Origin: Alphaproteobacteria bacterium
GTDB lineage: Bacteria; Pseudomonadota; Alphaproteobacteria; Micropepsales; Micropepsaceae
Assembly: GCA_016124635.1 (NCBI GenBank)
Contig: WGNJ01000012.1
Location: 1 to 64,000 of the forward strand
DNA length: 64,000 nt
Direction: 5' to 3'
Within the stretch, counting starts at the first letter, position 1; every line of letters begins with the position of its first letter. Positions 8,349 through 17,944 of the stretch are shown piece after piece. Below the pieces are notes generated by a model, which did no database searches, was not told the origin of the DNA, and saw only the letters and a list, made by a program, of their open reading frames with translations. Made by a program: the position numbers and the translations under genes.

Positions 8349-9629
8349 CTAGTTCGTGACCGTGATCTCGATGCGGCGGTTCTTGGCTTGCCCGGCGAGC
8401 GTCGCGTTGTCGCCGACTGGCTGCTCGGCTCCGGCGCCGATTGATGTAATGCGCTTGCGCGAAACGCCGCGGCGCATGAGATAGGACGCGACCGCGTCGG
8501 CGCGCTCTTGACTAAGGTTCGGGTCGGCGGCGTCGGCCGGTGTCGTGTCGATATGTCCGGTGATGCGGACCCTCAACGGACACTTCGCCGCCGAAGCGGC
8601 CAAATGGTCGAGCATCTCATGCGCGACCGAACGCACTTCGAACGATCCGCTCGCGAAAGCGATCGTGTTGTTTGTCATCAGCTTGTCGATCATCTTCTGA
8701 CAGTCTACGCCGTTGTCGTGCTCTGGCGATGGCGTTCCCTCCGCGGGCGCGAGCGCCGCGGTGCCGGCCCCAGGCGCGGCCGCGCCAGTCGTCGCCGGCG
8801 AAGCGGTTGGTTGCGCTGCGGGCGTGGTCGTGAGGGCCGGCGTCGAAGGGGCCGTTGATGGTGCCGTAGCCGGAGCGGGCGGCGCCGCTGCGGGTTGCGG
8901 CGGGGCGGCCTCCGTCGCAGGCGGTGTATCGAATGCACCGGCCAACCGAATGTCGGTTTGCCCTTTGTAAGGTCGGTCGACCTTCGTCGTCGCGGCGTCT
9001 TCAATGTCTGCTTGCACGGTCTCGCTCGGGGCCGCACCTCGGATCAACACCACCCGGTCTTTGAACCTGGCTTCGCCCGACGTCAGACGCGAAAGTTGTG
9101 CGAGCGCCCAGATCGCGGTGTCCGTCCAAGGGCCGGTCGGTGCGCCTTGCGCGATCACCATCTGATCGTCGACGCCCTTCGGGAACAGGCGCTGCGCCTC
9201 GGCCTTGATGGCGCGCCTGTGTCTTTGTCCTGGCACGTCGCCGGACAAGAGCACAAACCCTCGCTCACCCAGCTGCGCCGTCCACTCGTAGGGGGAGACA
9301 GGTTTTGCCAAGGTCGTTGAATTGCGAACGGCGGTGATCCCGCCGATCCACTTTCCGCCGGACCACTCGGCCGTGCGGACGGCGTCGATCGCATCTTGCC
9401 GGTCTGAATCTGTCGGCGCCTCGCCGCTGAGCACTGCGACCTGCCCCTCGACGTGGACGCTCGCCCACGTAGCGCCGACGTTCCCGAGCGCATCGTCGGC
9501 CTTCTTCTGAAGCGTCGCCGTAATGGCGTAGACGTTCCGGCGGCCGAGCCCGTCGCTTGGATAGACGGTGGCGTAGTAACCGATCGTCGCTATTGCGACG
9601 ACACCGGCGAGCACGATCCAACGCCCCAT
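8349..9629 (-). CDS. OmpA-family protein with N-terminal BON-like domains
   Basis: An N-terminal hydrophobic segment (residues 4-24) anchors the protein. Residues about 35-100 and 110-165 look like two BON-type modules (VHVEGQVAVLSGEAPTDSD, and FVLLSGDVPGQ). A Pro/Ala/Thr-rich linker (about 235-310) leads to a C-terminal OmpA domain with GHIDTTPAD, NLSQERADAVASYLMRRG and the closing KNRRIEI, the elements that bind diaminopimelate in peptidoglycan. The order resembles the BON-OmpA layout of OmpATb/ArfA-type proteins. It lies just upstream of, and probably in one transcript with, the coiled-coil protein. A peptidoglycan-attached inner-membrane protein is likely. The ribosome site is weak. Confidence 0.85.
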   Translation of the reverse strand: MGRWIVLAGVVAIATIGYYATVYPSDGLGRRNVYAITATLQKKADDALGNVGATWASVHVEGQVAVLSGEAPTDSDRQDAIDAVRTAEWSGGKWIGGITAVRNSTTLAKPVSPYEWTAQLGERGFVLLSGDVPGQRHRRAIKAEAQRLFPKGVDDQMVIAQGAPTGPWTDTAIWALAQLSRLTSGEARFKDRVVLIRGAAPSETVQADIEDAATTKVDRPYKGQTDIRLAGAFDTPPATEAAPPQPAAAPPAPATAPSTAPSTPALTTTPAAQPTASPATTGAAAPGAGTAALAPAEGTPSPEHDNGVDCQKMIDKLMTNNTIAFASGSFEVRSVAHEMLDHLAASAAKCPLRVRITGHIDTTPADAADPNLSQERADAVASYLMRRGVSRKRITSIGAGAEQPVGDNATLAGQAKNRRIEITVTN

Positions 9630-9858
9630 TTTCTAAGCTCTCTAATCCCGAGTTCCAGGCCGCAACGAGCGCGCACGCGCCCATTGTGGAAAACTTTTAG
9701 CATCGCCGGGACATGGGGTGAACGGTCGATAAGGCGAAGTGATTAAGCCTCAGCGGTTGTTACCAATGCGCGTTCTCGTTGCAGTGGCAATTAACCTCGA
9801 TTGATGCGCTACTTAGCGTCCCTTATTGTTCACGCCGACGTTCTGACCGGGACATGAA

Positions 9859-10527
9859 ATGCTCAATTCCACGAATTGGGTCGGCTACATTTCGGCCGTT
9901 ACCCTGATCGCTGTCTCGTTCGCCGCTGCCTTTTTGGCGCCAAAACATCAGCAGCAGCAACCCGCTCCCGGTCCCGGCCCCTCTCCCAGCGCCGCCGAAA
10001 TCACCGCGCCACAAGCCCAGTTGCCCCCGATTCAGCCCGCCACCGTCGACGCGAAGTTCATGGGCACGCACACCTTTGGCCTCTGGACCCTGGTCTGCGA
10101 GAACGTCCATTCGCCGAGTGCGCCGGGCACCGAGCGGCGCATCTGCAGATCAAATGCCCAAAAGAGGGTTCGAGCCAACAACGAGGTGCTGCTCGCGGCC
10201 GGGTTCAACGTGCTCTATGCCGGCCCGAACAGGGAACCGGCAGTCCTCTTTCGCCTGCCACCGACGGCAAACGCCAGCGACCACATCGATTTTGCGATCG
10301 ACGACAACACGACCTTCCAAGCGCCGATGGGGCGCTGCTCGCCGAGCGGATGCATCGTTCAAGGGATTCTGCCGGCCGAGGCGCTGGCGCAGATGAAAAC
10401 CGGCCGCATCCTGAGCGTCATTTATACCGCGACCGTGAACCAGGAACCGCGCCGCATCAGGGTCGATCAGTTGCTCTACGGCTTTCCGGAGTCGTTTGAG
10501 GCGCTGACGAAAGCCAAGGGCCCTTAA
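9859..10527 (+). CDS. IalB-like (invasion-associated locus B family) protein
   Basis: An N-terminal membrane segment or uncleaved signal (about residues 8-27) is followed by a Gln/Pro-rich linker and an IalB-type domain: FGLWTLVCE, RRICRSN, a long beta-rich centre, then a Cys pair in GRCSPSGCIVQG and ALAQMKTGRILSVIY. IalB proteins are widespread in alphaproteobacteria and periplasmic; the Cys residues probably form disulfides. Despite the name, most members have no proven invasion role. Its last four bases overlap the convergent TPR-sulfotransferase gene. The 230 bases upstream should hold its promoter; no clear -35/-10 pair was picked out. Confidence 0.8.
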   Translation: MLNSTNWVGYISAVTLIAVSFAAAFLAPKHQQQQPAPGPGPSPSAAEITAPQAQLPPIQPATVDAKFMGTHTFGLWTLVCENVHSPSAPGTERRICRSNAQKRVRANNEVLLAAGFNVLYAGPNREPAVLFRLPPTANASDHIDFAIDDNTTFQAPMGRCSPSGCIVQGILPAEALAQMKTGRILSVIYTATVNQEPRRIRVDQLLYGFPESFEALTKAKGP

Positions 10528-12647
10528 CGCACCAGCGGTCCAAGCTCTTGCAGCAACGGACCTAGGAATTTCTCGTAGTTGCGCCACCGTGCCACCGAGG
10601 AACCGTAGATCGGTTTGCGAACTTGGCTCGCGCTCGCGGTCTTGACCGGCCGTTCGTGCTTGTAGAAGTCGAGCACGCGCGGATTCCACTCGAGACCGCA
10701 ATAGTCGAGGATACGCCGTGCTTGCCCCTCGAGGTCGGCGACGATCTCCTCGTACTGCACATCAAGGAACGCGAGGGGCGGCAGCACGGCGCGCCAGTGC
10801 TCCATGAGGCCGTGGTAGGCGCGGTAGTAACGTCCGACCTCCGCGAGATCATAAGTCTGCAACTGCTCGCCGGCGAACAGCTTTGAAAAGCAGGACAGAC
10901 ACGTGTCGACCGGGTTGCGGTTGGTATGGATGACTTTGGCGTTCGGAAGCGCGAGGTGAATCAGCGCCAGAAAATAGAAGTTCGAAGGCATCTTGTCGGT
11001 GATGTGCAGGGCTCCTGGCGCTCTCGTTGCCAGGCGCCGCGCGTAGCTCTCGCCGAACGCCGCCAACTCCTGTGGCGTTAGGGCGACGACGAATTCGGGG
11101 TAGGGCGCTTGAACGCCGTCACGCTTGCGCACGCTGTTGACGGTGTCGCTCATGTCCTTGAGTTCGCCGCCGCCGGTCACCGCCGGATGGCTCGCGATAA
11201 TCTGCTCGACGAGGGTCGTGCCGGACCGCGGCATGCCGAGCACGAAGATCGGCAGGTCCGTCGCGGTGCCGCCGCCGGCTTTGTCGCGGACGACCTCGGC
11301 GGCTATCGCCGATTTCACCCGTTCGAAGTAATTGAGCGCGGTCTGTTCGTCATACGTGATGGTTCGGCGTTTGATCGCATTGCCCTTGAGCAGATGCGGA
11401 AACGCCTCATCGTAGCGCTTGAGGTCGTCATAGGCCTTCGCCAGGGCGAAATGCAGGTGCTGCTGGCGCTCTTCGGGCAGCGTATCGATTTTTGCTGCAA
11501 ACCTTTCCAGCGCGACCAGATGCTGGTCGTCCTTGCTCTCGAATTTCTTCGCGTCGACGAGATTGACATATGTGCCGATGAGATTGGGATTGATCGCGAG
11601 CGCGCGATTCAACGCGTCCAGCGCCTCGTCGAAACGTCCAAGCTCCTTCAGGCACATGCCGATGTTGTTGTAGGGATCGGCGAAATCGGGCTTGAGCGAG
11701 GCAGCTTTGCGATAGCACTCCAGCGCTTTTTCGCTCTGGTTCGCTTCGAAATACGCGCGGCCGAGCATGTTGTGAGCCTCGGCCTTGTTTGGATTGAGCG
11801 CGAGCGACCGCCGCAACGCGTCGAACCCCTGATCGAGCTTCTTTTGATCGACATAGATTGAGCCAATATAAGCCAGCGCCTCGGCGTTTTGCGGCTTTAC
11901 GCGCAAAGCGTCCTGCCCGGCGCTGAGTGCCGCGTCGTAATCCTGCAGGTCCTTATGCGCCAGAATTAGGTTGTTGCGCGCCTCGACGTAGTTCGGCGCG
12001 ATCGCGATCGCCTTCTTGTACGCAGTCACCGCCTCCGCAGGCCGCTCGAGATCGCGCAACACGCTGCCGAGGTTGTTGTAGGCTTCGGCATAGGACGGAT
12101 TGATGCTGAGCGCGCGTCGATACTCGGCCTCCGCCTCGTCATAGCGGCGCAAATTGCGCAACCCGTTGCCGCGGTTGCTTATTGCTTCTGCGAAACGCGG
12201 CCGCTGGGCGATGGCTTTGTCGTAGCTCTCGACGGCCCCGGCATAGTCGCCGAGGTCGTAGTGCGCGATGCCAAGATTGTTGTGGGCGTCGGCGTTCTGC
12301 GGATTGAGTTCGACGGCCCGCCGGCCGTGTGAAATGGCGGCCCGCGCGTCGCCGACCCGCCGGTACATCTCCGCAATGTTCGCCTCGAAAAGGGCCACAT
12401 TCGGATTGATCGCCAAGGCGCGCGCGATCAATTCGATCCCTACATTCGTTTTGCCTGCCTGGTGTGCAACGATCGCCAAAAGGTGCAAGGCCTCCGGCTG
12501 ATTGGGCCGCTGCTGAAGAATTTGGCGCAGCACAGCTTCGGCCTGCGGCAACCGGCCGGCGCCTTGATGTGCGGCCGCGAGCTTCAGCGCCTCCTGCATG
12601 CTCATGCGCCGGTTGTGATCGGATCGTGCGGCTGGTCCAGAATTCAT
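10524..12647 (-). CDS. TPR-repeat sulfotransferase-family protein
   Basis: Residues 15-425 hold about ten tetratricopeptide repeats (pattern AEAxNNLGxxLxxLGRxxEAxxxYxxALxxxP). From residue 465 a sulfotransferase domain begins with LPIFVLGMPRSGTTLVEQ, the 5' phosphosulfate-binding loop for PAPS, and later VIHTNRNPVDTCLS supplies the 3' phosphate-binding residues. Such fusions transfer sulfate to saccharides or proteins, with the TPRs binding the acceptor; the substrate here is unknown. AAGGAT five bases before the ATG supports the start. It follows the TPR-glycosyltransferase gene by nine bases, so both are probably translated from one message and may modify the same polymer or protein. Confidence 0.85.
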   Translation of the reverse strand: MNSGPAARSDHNRRMSMQEALKLAAAHQGAGRLPQAEAVLRQILQQRPNQPEALHLLAIVAHQAGKTNVGIELIARALAINPNVALFEANIAEMYRRVGDARAAISHGRRAVELNPQNADAHNNLGIAHYDLGDYAGAVESYDKAIAQRPRFAEAISNRGNGLRNLRRYDEAEAEYRRALSINPSYAEAYNNLGSVLRDLERPAEAVTAYKKAIAIAPNYVEARNNLILAHKDLQDYDAALSAGQDALRVKPQNAEALAYIGSIYVDQKKLDQGFDALRRSLALNPNKAEAHNMLGRAYFEANQSEKALECYRKAASLKPDFADPYNNIGMCLKELGRFDEALDALNRALAINPNLIGTYVNLVDAKKFESKDDQHLVALERFAAKIDTLPEERQQHLHFALAKAYDDLKRYDEAFPHLLKGNAIKRRTITYDEQTALNYFERVKSAIAAEVVRDKAGGGTATDLPIFVLGMPRSGTTLVEQIIASHPAVTGGGELKDMSDTVNSVRKRDGVQAPYPEFVVALTPQELAAFGESYARRLATRAPGALHITDKMPSNFYFLALIHLALPNAKVIHTNRNPVDTCLSCFSKLFAGEQLQTYDLAEVGRYYRAYHGLMEHWRAVLPPLAFLDVQYEEIVADLEGQARRILDYCGLEWNPRVLDFYKHERPVKTASASQVRKPIYGSSVARWRNYEKFLGPLLQELGPLVR

Positions 12648-12656
12648 GCTTGATCC

Positions 12657-14084
12657 TTATGCCGAACCAGATCCTGGCTGAAGTGCCTGAAGGTCGTTGA
12701 CGACGCGACTGACGACCGAGCCCCAATCGCCGCGCCGTTCCTGTCGCACGAGGCGCAGGCTCGGATACCAGGGACTGTCGCTGCGTTTCTCGAGCCAGCG
12801 CCAATCGGCAACGTGCGCAAGCAAGACGTGCGCCTCGCGGCCCAGTCCGCCGGCGAGATGGGCGGCGGCGGTCTCGACCGTGACGATGTGATCGAGCGCC
12901 GTCATCAGCGCGGCCGTCTCGCCGAAATCCGAAAGCATCGGCCCGGCATCGAGGACGCGCGGTCGCGCCGGATGCTGCGCTAGCTGCTCGCTGCCTGCGC
13001 CGACTTGCAACGACACAGGCAAAATATCGTTCAGCTCGAGGATCGGCGTCAGCGCACCGAGTGGTACGCTCCGCGACGCGTTGATCGCGCTGGTAGGGCG
13101 TCCGTGCCAGACAAGCCCGACGGTCGCTCGGCCGTTCGCTCTCTCCGCAAGCCTAGAACGCCAAACCGCCGTCTTCGCTGGATCCGCGTTCAGATAGGGA
13201 ACGCTTGCGGGAATGCTCTCCAGCGTCGTTCCCATCGCGTGAGGTAGGCTCGACAACGTGATCTGAAAGTCGAACGCGGGAAGCGTCTCCCACCGATCGT
13301 AGAATGCACGCGGGCCCGCAACGCGCTCGATAACGGGCTTGAGTTCGGCACTCACCCCCACGACGACGTCGCGCACGCGCTCCGCCGCCAGCGGCAAATA
13401 ACGAGCGAACTGGAAACAGTCGCCGTATCCTTGTTCGCACAGAACGAAAAGCCTGCTGTTGCGCAGCGTCATGCCGTTCCATTGCGGCTGCTTGAAATTC
13501 GGCAGCAGGCGCTGCGTATTCGGCAAACGGTAGCGCCACTCGTATTCGGCGAAGCCGACGCGGTAGTCGCCGGCCATCATCAAGGCGTGCGCGAGCCCCA
13601 AATGAGCGCGTCCGAACCCGGGCGCTTTGGCGATCGCCGTTTCATAGCACTCGAGGGCTTTGCTGTTCTCGCCGAGCGCCACGTACACATCTGCCAAGTC
13701 GGCAAGCGCTTCAGGTTTCGTGCCGAATGAGATGGCCGCTTCGCCGGCGAGGCGCGCATCTTCCAATTGGCCCATCTGCCGATAAGTGCGGCAGAGATTC
13801 ATTTGTAGCGACGCATCGGCACTTCCGCCGGTAAGGGCACTGCGCAACAATTCGATGGCTCGTGGAGAATCGGAGCGTTTCTCTGCAACGGCAGCCAGCA
13901 CTTCCGTGGCTTGGACGTGACCCGGCCGTTGCGACAAGACCGATTGTGCGATGGCTTCGGCACCGGGCAGGTCGCCGCTTGCAAACAATTGCTTGGCCCG
14001 TGCAATGGCCTGACTGACGGCGACGCGAACCGCGCCAGGCCCGGCTGCGACCGGCTGCTGCCGAGAGTTCGACGTATCGCTCAT
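12657..14084 (-). CDS. TPR protein with GT-B (family 9-like) glycosyltransferase domain
   Basis: About four TPR units fill residues 20-190. The C-terminal 270 residues resemble the glycosyltransferase-family-9-like domain found behind TPRs: SRLFVLCEQGYGDCFQFARYL, then RATVGLVWHGRP with Asn/Ser following, DAGPMLSDFGETAALM and VETAAAHLAGGLG, the nucleotide-sugar binding end. These residues match the ADP-heptose/GT-B fold pattern but not the true heptosyltransferases, so an O-GlcNAc-like or polysaccharide glycosyltransferase is possible. It is the first gene of a pair with the TPR-sulfotransferase. The start codon has only a weak ribosome site. Donor and acceptor cannot be read from sequence. 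Confidence 0.8.
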   Translation of the reverse strand: MSDTSNSRQQPVAAGPGAVRVAVSQAIARAKQLFASGDLPGAEAIAQSVLSQRPGHVQATEVLAAVAEKRSDSPRAIELLRSALTGGSADASLQMNLCRTYRQMGQLEDARLAGEAAISFGTKPEALADLADVYVALGENSKALECYETAIAKAPGFGRAHLGLAHALMMAGDYRVGFAEYEWRYRLPNTQRLLPNFKQPQWNGMTLRNSRLFVLCEQGYGDCFQFARYLPLAAERVRDVVVGVSAELKPVIERVAGPRAFYDRWETLPAFDFQITLSSLPHAMGTTLESIPASVPYLNADPAKTAVWRSRLAERANGRATVGLVWHGRPTSAINASRSVPLGALTPILELNDILPVSLQVGAGSEQLAQHPARPRVLDAGPMLSDFGETAALMTALDHIVTVETAAAHLAGGLGREAHVLLAHVADWRWLEKRSDSPWYPSLRLVRQERRGDWGSVVSRVVNDLQALQPGSGSA

Positions 14085-14204
14085 GCGCGGGCGGTTCCCA
14101 TGGGAATGCTATCGCACGACGACACCCAACAAGGAAGTCGGGCGAGACGCGACGCTCACAGCTTTGCCAACGTCTTGGTGTCGTTGCGCGCCGACGCCGC
14201 CTCT

Positions 14205-15773
14205 TCAGGCCTGCACGGCGCCCGGCTTTCCGGCCTCGACGGTGAACTTGGCGAGCGAGCCGTCCTTCGTGTTCGGATCACGGACATCGTCGACAATGCG
14301 CAGATCCGCGTTCAGTGCGGACTGCGTGACTTCGCACATCACATAGCCGCGCTTGCGGCTCTCGAAGAATTTGACGTGCGGATTGTCGGGCAGCGCTGCC
14401 GCGAGCAATTCGTAGGGCGGTCCGGCGGAGGTGAGTGACGTGCCGACGATCTCCGTCGCAACGGTCTGTGAGCCAGGATTGTCGAAGTCGGCCTTTACGT
14501 CGTTGACCCAGAAGGAGTGGATGTCGCCGCCCAAGATCACAGGATTGGAGAGCTTGGTTTGCACCATCTTCGCGATGATGCGCTCGCGGGCGAGAGGATA
14601 TCCGTTCCAATCCTCGCTCCACGTCGCTTCCTGTCCGTCCTGGGTCTTTTGCTTCAATTGCGAGAACAGCTGGCTCTGCGCGATTGCGTTCCACTTCGCC
14701 GTCGCATGTGAGAAATTGTTGAAGAGCCAAGCTTCTTGTTCTTTGCCGATGAAGGTCCGCGTCGGGTCGACGAGATCCCGGCAGGTTGCGATCGATACCA
14801 GATGGCCGCCACCATGATCGGCGTCGCGGCAAGGTTCCGGCGAGCGATACTGACGGTTGTCGAGTAGTGTGAATTCGATCAGATCGCCGAAGGTCGAGCG
14901 CTGATAGAGCCGCATTTCCGCTGCGCGCGGCACGGCGATATGCCTGAGCGGCATATGTTCGAAGTAGGCTTGATATGCCGCCGCCCGTCGCTTGGCGAAG
15001 GCGTCGTGATCCTCCCAGTCTTCGCTGTCGAGTCCCTGATAGTCGTTGTCGACTTCGTGATCGTCCCATGTCACGAGCCATGGACAGAAGCTGTGCGCGG
15101 CCTGCAGATGCGGATCGGTTTTGTAGAGCGCATGCCTGTCGCGATATTCGTCGAGCGTGTAAGGCTCCGGCCCCTCGTGTCTGCGGATTTGCTCGCCCCA
15201 CGAAGACTCATAGATGTAGTCGCCGACATGGATGATCAGATCCGGCCGGTCGCTCATCATCGGCACGTACGGCGTGAAGTATCCCTGTTCGTAGTGTTGG
15301 CAGGACGTCAACGCGAAGCGCAGCCGTTCGAGCGGAGATCCGACTCGCGGCGCAACCCATGTGCGGCCGACGGGACTAGCGTCTCCGCCCGCAATGCGGA
15401 AGCGATACCAATAGGCGCGCTGTGACGGGAGCCCGCGCACCTCGACGTGAACCGAGTGCGCAAGAGCGCGCCGAGCGACGGTCACGCCGCGCTGCACGAC
15501 ATTCTTCATCTGGTCGTCGCTCGCGACTTCCCAGATCACGCTGACGGCTTCGTCAGTGAGCGACTCTCGATCGAACGGATCCGGCGCCAGGCGTGTCCAA
15601 ATGACGAAGCCGTCAGAAACGGGATCTCCCGATGCGACCCCTAAAGTGAACGGATAGCCGCCGATTTTCGCGCGCTTTGCGCTCACCGGGGCGTTGCACG
15701 CGCCCGCGATTGAAAGCGCCGCCATCGCCGCCGCACGCTGCAAAAGTGCGCGACGATTGAGTATTCCGCTCAT
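14205..15773 (-). CDS. phoD: PhoD-like alkaline phosphatase / phosphodiesterase
   Basis: The leader MSGILNRRALLQRAA with a Tat-like double Arg is followed by a hydrophobic stretch ending AGAC, so export by Tat, possibly as a lipoprotein, is likely. Residues about 35-125 are the Fn3-like N-domain of the PhoD family (GVASGDPVSDGFVIWTRLAPDP). The metallophosphatase core has the family signatures TSCQHYEQGYF, HVGDYIYE, WDDHEVDNDY and LGGDIHSFW, which hold the Ca/Fe ligands. The family hydrolyses phosphate mono- and diesters in the periplasm and is often induced by phosphate starvation; no Pho box was identified. AAGGGAAG upstream of the ATG decides the start. Confidence 0.9.
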   Translation of the reverse strand: MSGILNRRALLQRAAAMAALSIAGACNAPVSAKRAKIGGYPFTLGVASGDPVSDGFVIWTRLAPDPFDRESLTDEAVSVIWEVASDDQMKNVVQRGVTVARRALAHSVHVEVRGLPSQRAYWYRFRIAGGDASPVGRTWVAPRVGSPLERLRFALTSCQHYEQGYFTPYVPMMSDRPDLIIHVGDYIYESSWGEQIRRHEGPEPYTLDEYRDRHALYKTDPHLQAAHSFCPWLVTWDDHEVDNDYQGLDSEDWEDHDAFAKRRAAAYQAYFEHMPLRHIAVPRAAEMRLYQRSTFGDLIEFTLLDNRQYRSPEPCRDADHGGGHLVSIATCRDLVDPTRTFIGKEQEAWLFNNFSHATAKWNAIAQSQLFSQLKQKTQDGQEATWSEDWNGYPLARERIIAKMVQTKLSNPVILGGDIHSFWVNDVKADFDNPGSQTVATEIVGTSLTSAGPPYELLAAALPDNPHVKFFESRKRGYVMCEVTQSALNADLRIVDDVRDPNTKDGSLAKFTVEAGKPGAVQA

Positions 15774-15954
15774 TTCGCTTCCCTTCGAACTCGCTCGGGA
15801 GTGTAGGTAACCATGTTCATGTGACACAATATTCACTCAGGCACACGACGTGAGGCTTTGTCGCAAATCCTCGGCCTGGGTTAAAGTCGGTCGCGATCTC
15901 CTGAAAGCGGGGGAAGTTGGGGGCAAAAGCAAGCCCGGTGATGGGGTAGTTTCG

Positions 15955-17934
15955 ATGTTTGGTAAAAGCGCGTTCGCGGCGACGGCCGCGGCTCTCACCA
16001 TTTTGCTCAGCAATGTCTTGATTGCCGACGCGCAACCCGTCCGTCGTGTCTTGAAGGGTAACCTTGTGCTGGAGGGAATCCCCGACACGCCGCCGGCACT
16101 TCGCGAGCGTCTGCGCATGTACCAGGCCGTGCGCGGCTCCGAGTTGATGGACTTTGCGCCTGACGGTCGCGGCATTCTGATCACGACGCGCTTCGGAGAG
16201 ACGAGCCAGCTTCATCGTGTCGACGAACCGGGCGGCGTGCGGCGTCAGATCACGTTCTACGATGAGCCCGTGACAACCGCTGAATATCGCCCCACGACGA
16301 AGCGACGCGCCGGGCACACGATCTTGATGCAGCGCGACACGCGCGGCAACGAAGTCTACCAGCTCTACCTCGTCGACGAAAAATCGGGCGACATCTCGCG
16401 CCTAAGCGACGGCCAATCGCAGAATTCCAACGCGGTGTTCTCGCATGACGGCGCTTATGTGGCGTGGACAAGCGTCGCGCCGGACTCCTCGCGCTCCCGC
16501 ATTCTCGTCGCTGAGGTCGGCAAGAAGGAGGCGCCGGAAAAGGTGCTCGAGGAAGACGGCACATGGGTAGCGAGCGCCTTCTCGTCCGATGACGGCGAAC
16601 TCGTGGTCGTCAAAGAAGTCTCCGCCGCCGAATCGCAGATCTGGCGCATCGATCTCGATGCCGGCACGAAGACGCAGCTCGATCCCTCGCCGGCCAAGAT
16701 CTTGAGGCAACAACCGCGCTTCTCGAACGACGGCCGCTACTTGTTCTACATATCCGACGAGAATTCCGAATTTCGCCGCCTCATTCGCTACGACCTGCGC
16801 CGCGGACGCAAGGACGTCTTCACCGGCAATCTGCCCTGGGACATTGAGCATTTCGAGCTCTCGCCCGACGGACGCACGCTCGCTTTTGTGATCAACGACA
16901 ATGGTGCGTCACAGCTCGACGTTTGGGACATCCGCCGCGGTCGAAAGCTCGGTGGACCGAAATTGCCGCCGGGTGAAATCGAAAATCTCAAGTTCTCGCC
17001 GGATAGCCGCAACCTGGGCTTTACCCTCAACGGCACGACGGGGCGCGATGTCTTCGTCTGGGATGTGCGTCGCCGACGCTTGACGCAGTGGACCAACAGC
17101 GAGGTCGGCGGCCTCGACCGGTCAGCGTTCGTCGCCCCAAAGCAGATCAGCTATCCGACGTTCGACGAGGACGAGCGCGGGCGCCGCATGATTCCGGCCT
17201 ACCTGTATGAGCCCACGGGCGACGGACCGTTTCCAGTGCTCATCTACCTGCACGGGGGGCCGGAGTCGCAGTTCCGTCCGAATTTCAGTGCCTTCATTCA
17301 ATATTTGGTGCTGGAGCTGAAGATCGCCGTGCTGGCGCCGAACGTGCGCGGCTCGACGGGTTACGGCAAAGCTTATGTCGAGCTCGACAACGGCAAGAAG
17401 CGCACGGATGCGGTGAAAGACATCGGTGCCGCCATCGATTGGATCGGCAAGCAGCGCGAACTCAATGCGCAGCGCATTGGACTCTACGGCGGTTCATACG
17501 GCGGCTATCTGACCTACGCCACGATGATCGACTACGGGAACAAGGTCGCTGCTGGCATCAGCGCCAGCGGCATCTCGAACTTCGTTACGTTCTTGACGAA
17601 TATCAGCGGCTATCGTCGCGACCAGCGTCGCCCTGAATACGGCGACGAACGCGACCCGCAGATGCGCAATTACTTGGACAAGATCTCGCCGCTTACCAAC
17701 GCATCACGGATCAAGAAGCCGCTGCTAATCATCGCCGGCGCAAACGATCCGCGCGTTCCGGCGTCCGAAGCTGAGCAAATGCTTCGTGCCGTCCGCGCCA
17801 ACGGCGCCGACGCTTGGTATCTACTCGCGAGAAACGAGGGCAACGGCTTTCAGCGCAAATCGAACCGCGACGCGGAAAACGCCGCGATCGCAGCATTCCT
17901 GAAGCTGAAGTTGCTGGGGCAGCGCTTGCAGTAG
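15955..17934 (+). CDS. S9-family (prolyl oligopeptidase-like) peptidase, catalytic His replaced
   Basis: A signal peptide (MFGKSAFAATAAALTILLSN...ADAQ) precedes a WD40-like beta-propeller (about residues 60-405) and an alpha/beta-hydrolase domain (about 410-659). The oxyanion and nucleophile region is intact: VLIYLHGGPESQ and GLYGGSYGGYLTY with Ser514, and GANDPRVP gives the Asp. The third triad position, normally EGHGF, reads NEGNGF with Asn630 in place of His. Periplasmic acylaminoacyl/dipeptidyl aminopeptidase relatives cleave short peptides; this one may be weakly active or a binding protein. The ATG chosen gives the signal peptide a proper N-terminus; a longer frame starts 105 bases upstream. 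Confidence 0.85.
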   Translation: MFGKSAFAATAAALTILLSNVLIADAQPVRRVLKGNLVLEGIPDTPPALRERLRMYQAVRGSELMDFAPDGRGILITTRFGETSQLHRVDEPGGVRRQITFYDEPVTTAEYRPTTKRRAGHTILMQRDTRGNEVYQLYLVDEKSGDISRLSDGQSQNSNAVFSHDGAYVAWTSVAPDSSRSRILVAEVGKKEAPEKVLEEDGTWVASAFSSDDGELVVVKEVSAAESQIWRIDLDAGTKTQLDPSPAKILRQQPRFSNDGRYLFYISDENSEFRRLIRYDLRRGRKDVFTGNLPWDIEHFELSPDGRTLAFVINDNGASQLDVWDIRRGRKLGGPKLPPGEIENLKFSPDSRNLGFTLNGTTGRDVFVWDVRRRRLTQWTNSEVGGLDRSAFVAPKQISYPTFDEDERGRRMIPAYLYEPTGDGPFPVLIYLHGGPESQFRPNFSAFIQYLVLELKIAVLAPNVRGSTGYGKAYVELDNGKKRTDAVKDIGAAIDWIGKQRELNAQRIGLYGGSYGGYLTYATMIDYGNKVAAGISASGISNFVTFLTNISGYRRDQRRPEYGDERDPQMRNYLDKISPLTNASRIKKPLLIIAGANDPRVPASEAEQMLRAVRANGADAWYLLARNEGNGFQRKSNRDAENAAIAAFLKLKLLGQRLQ

Positions 17935-17944
17935 GCAGGCGCCG

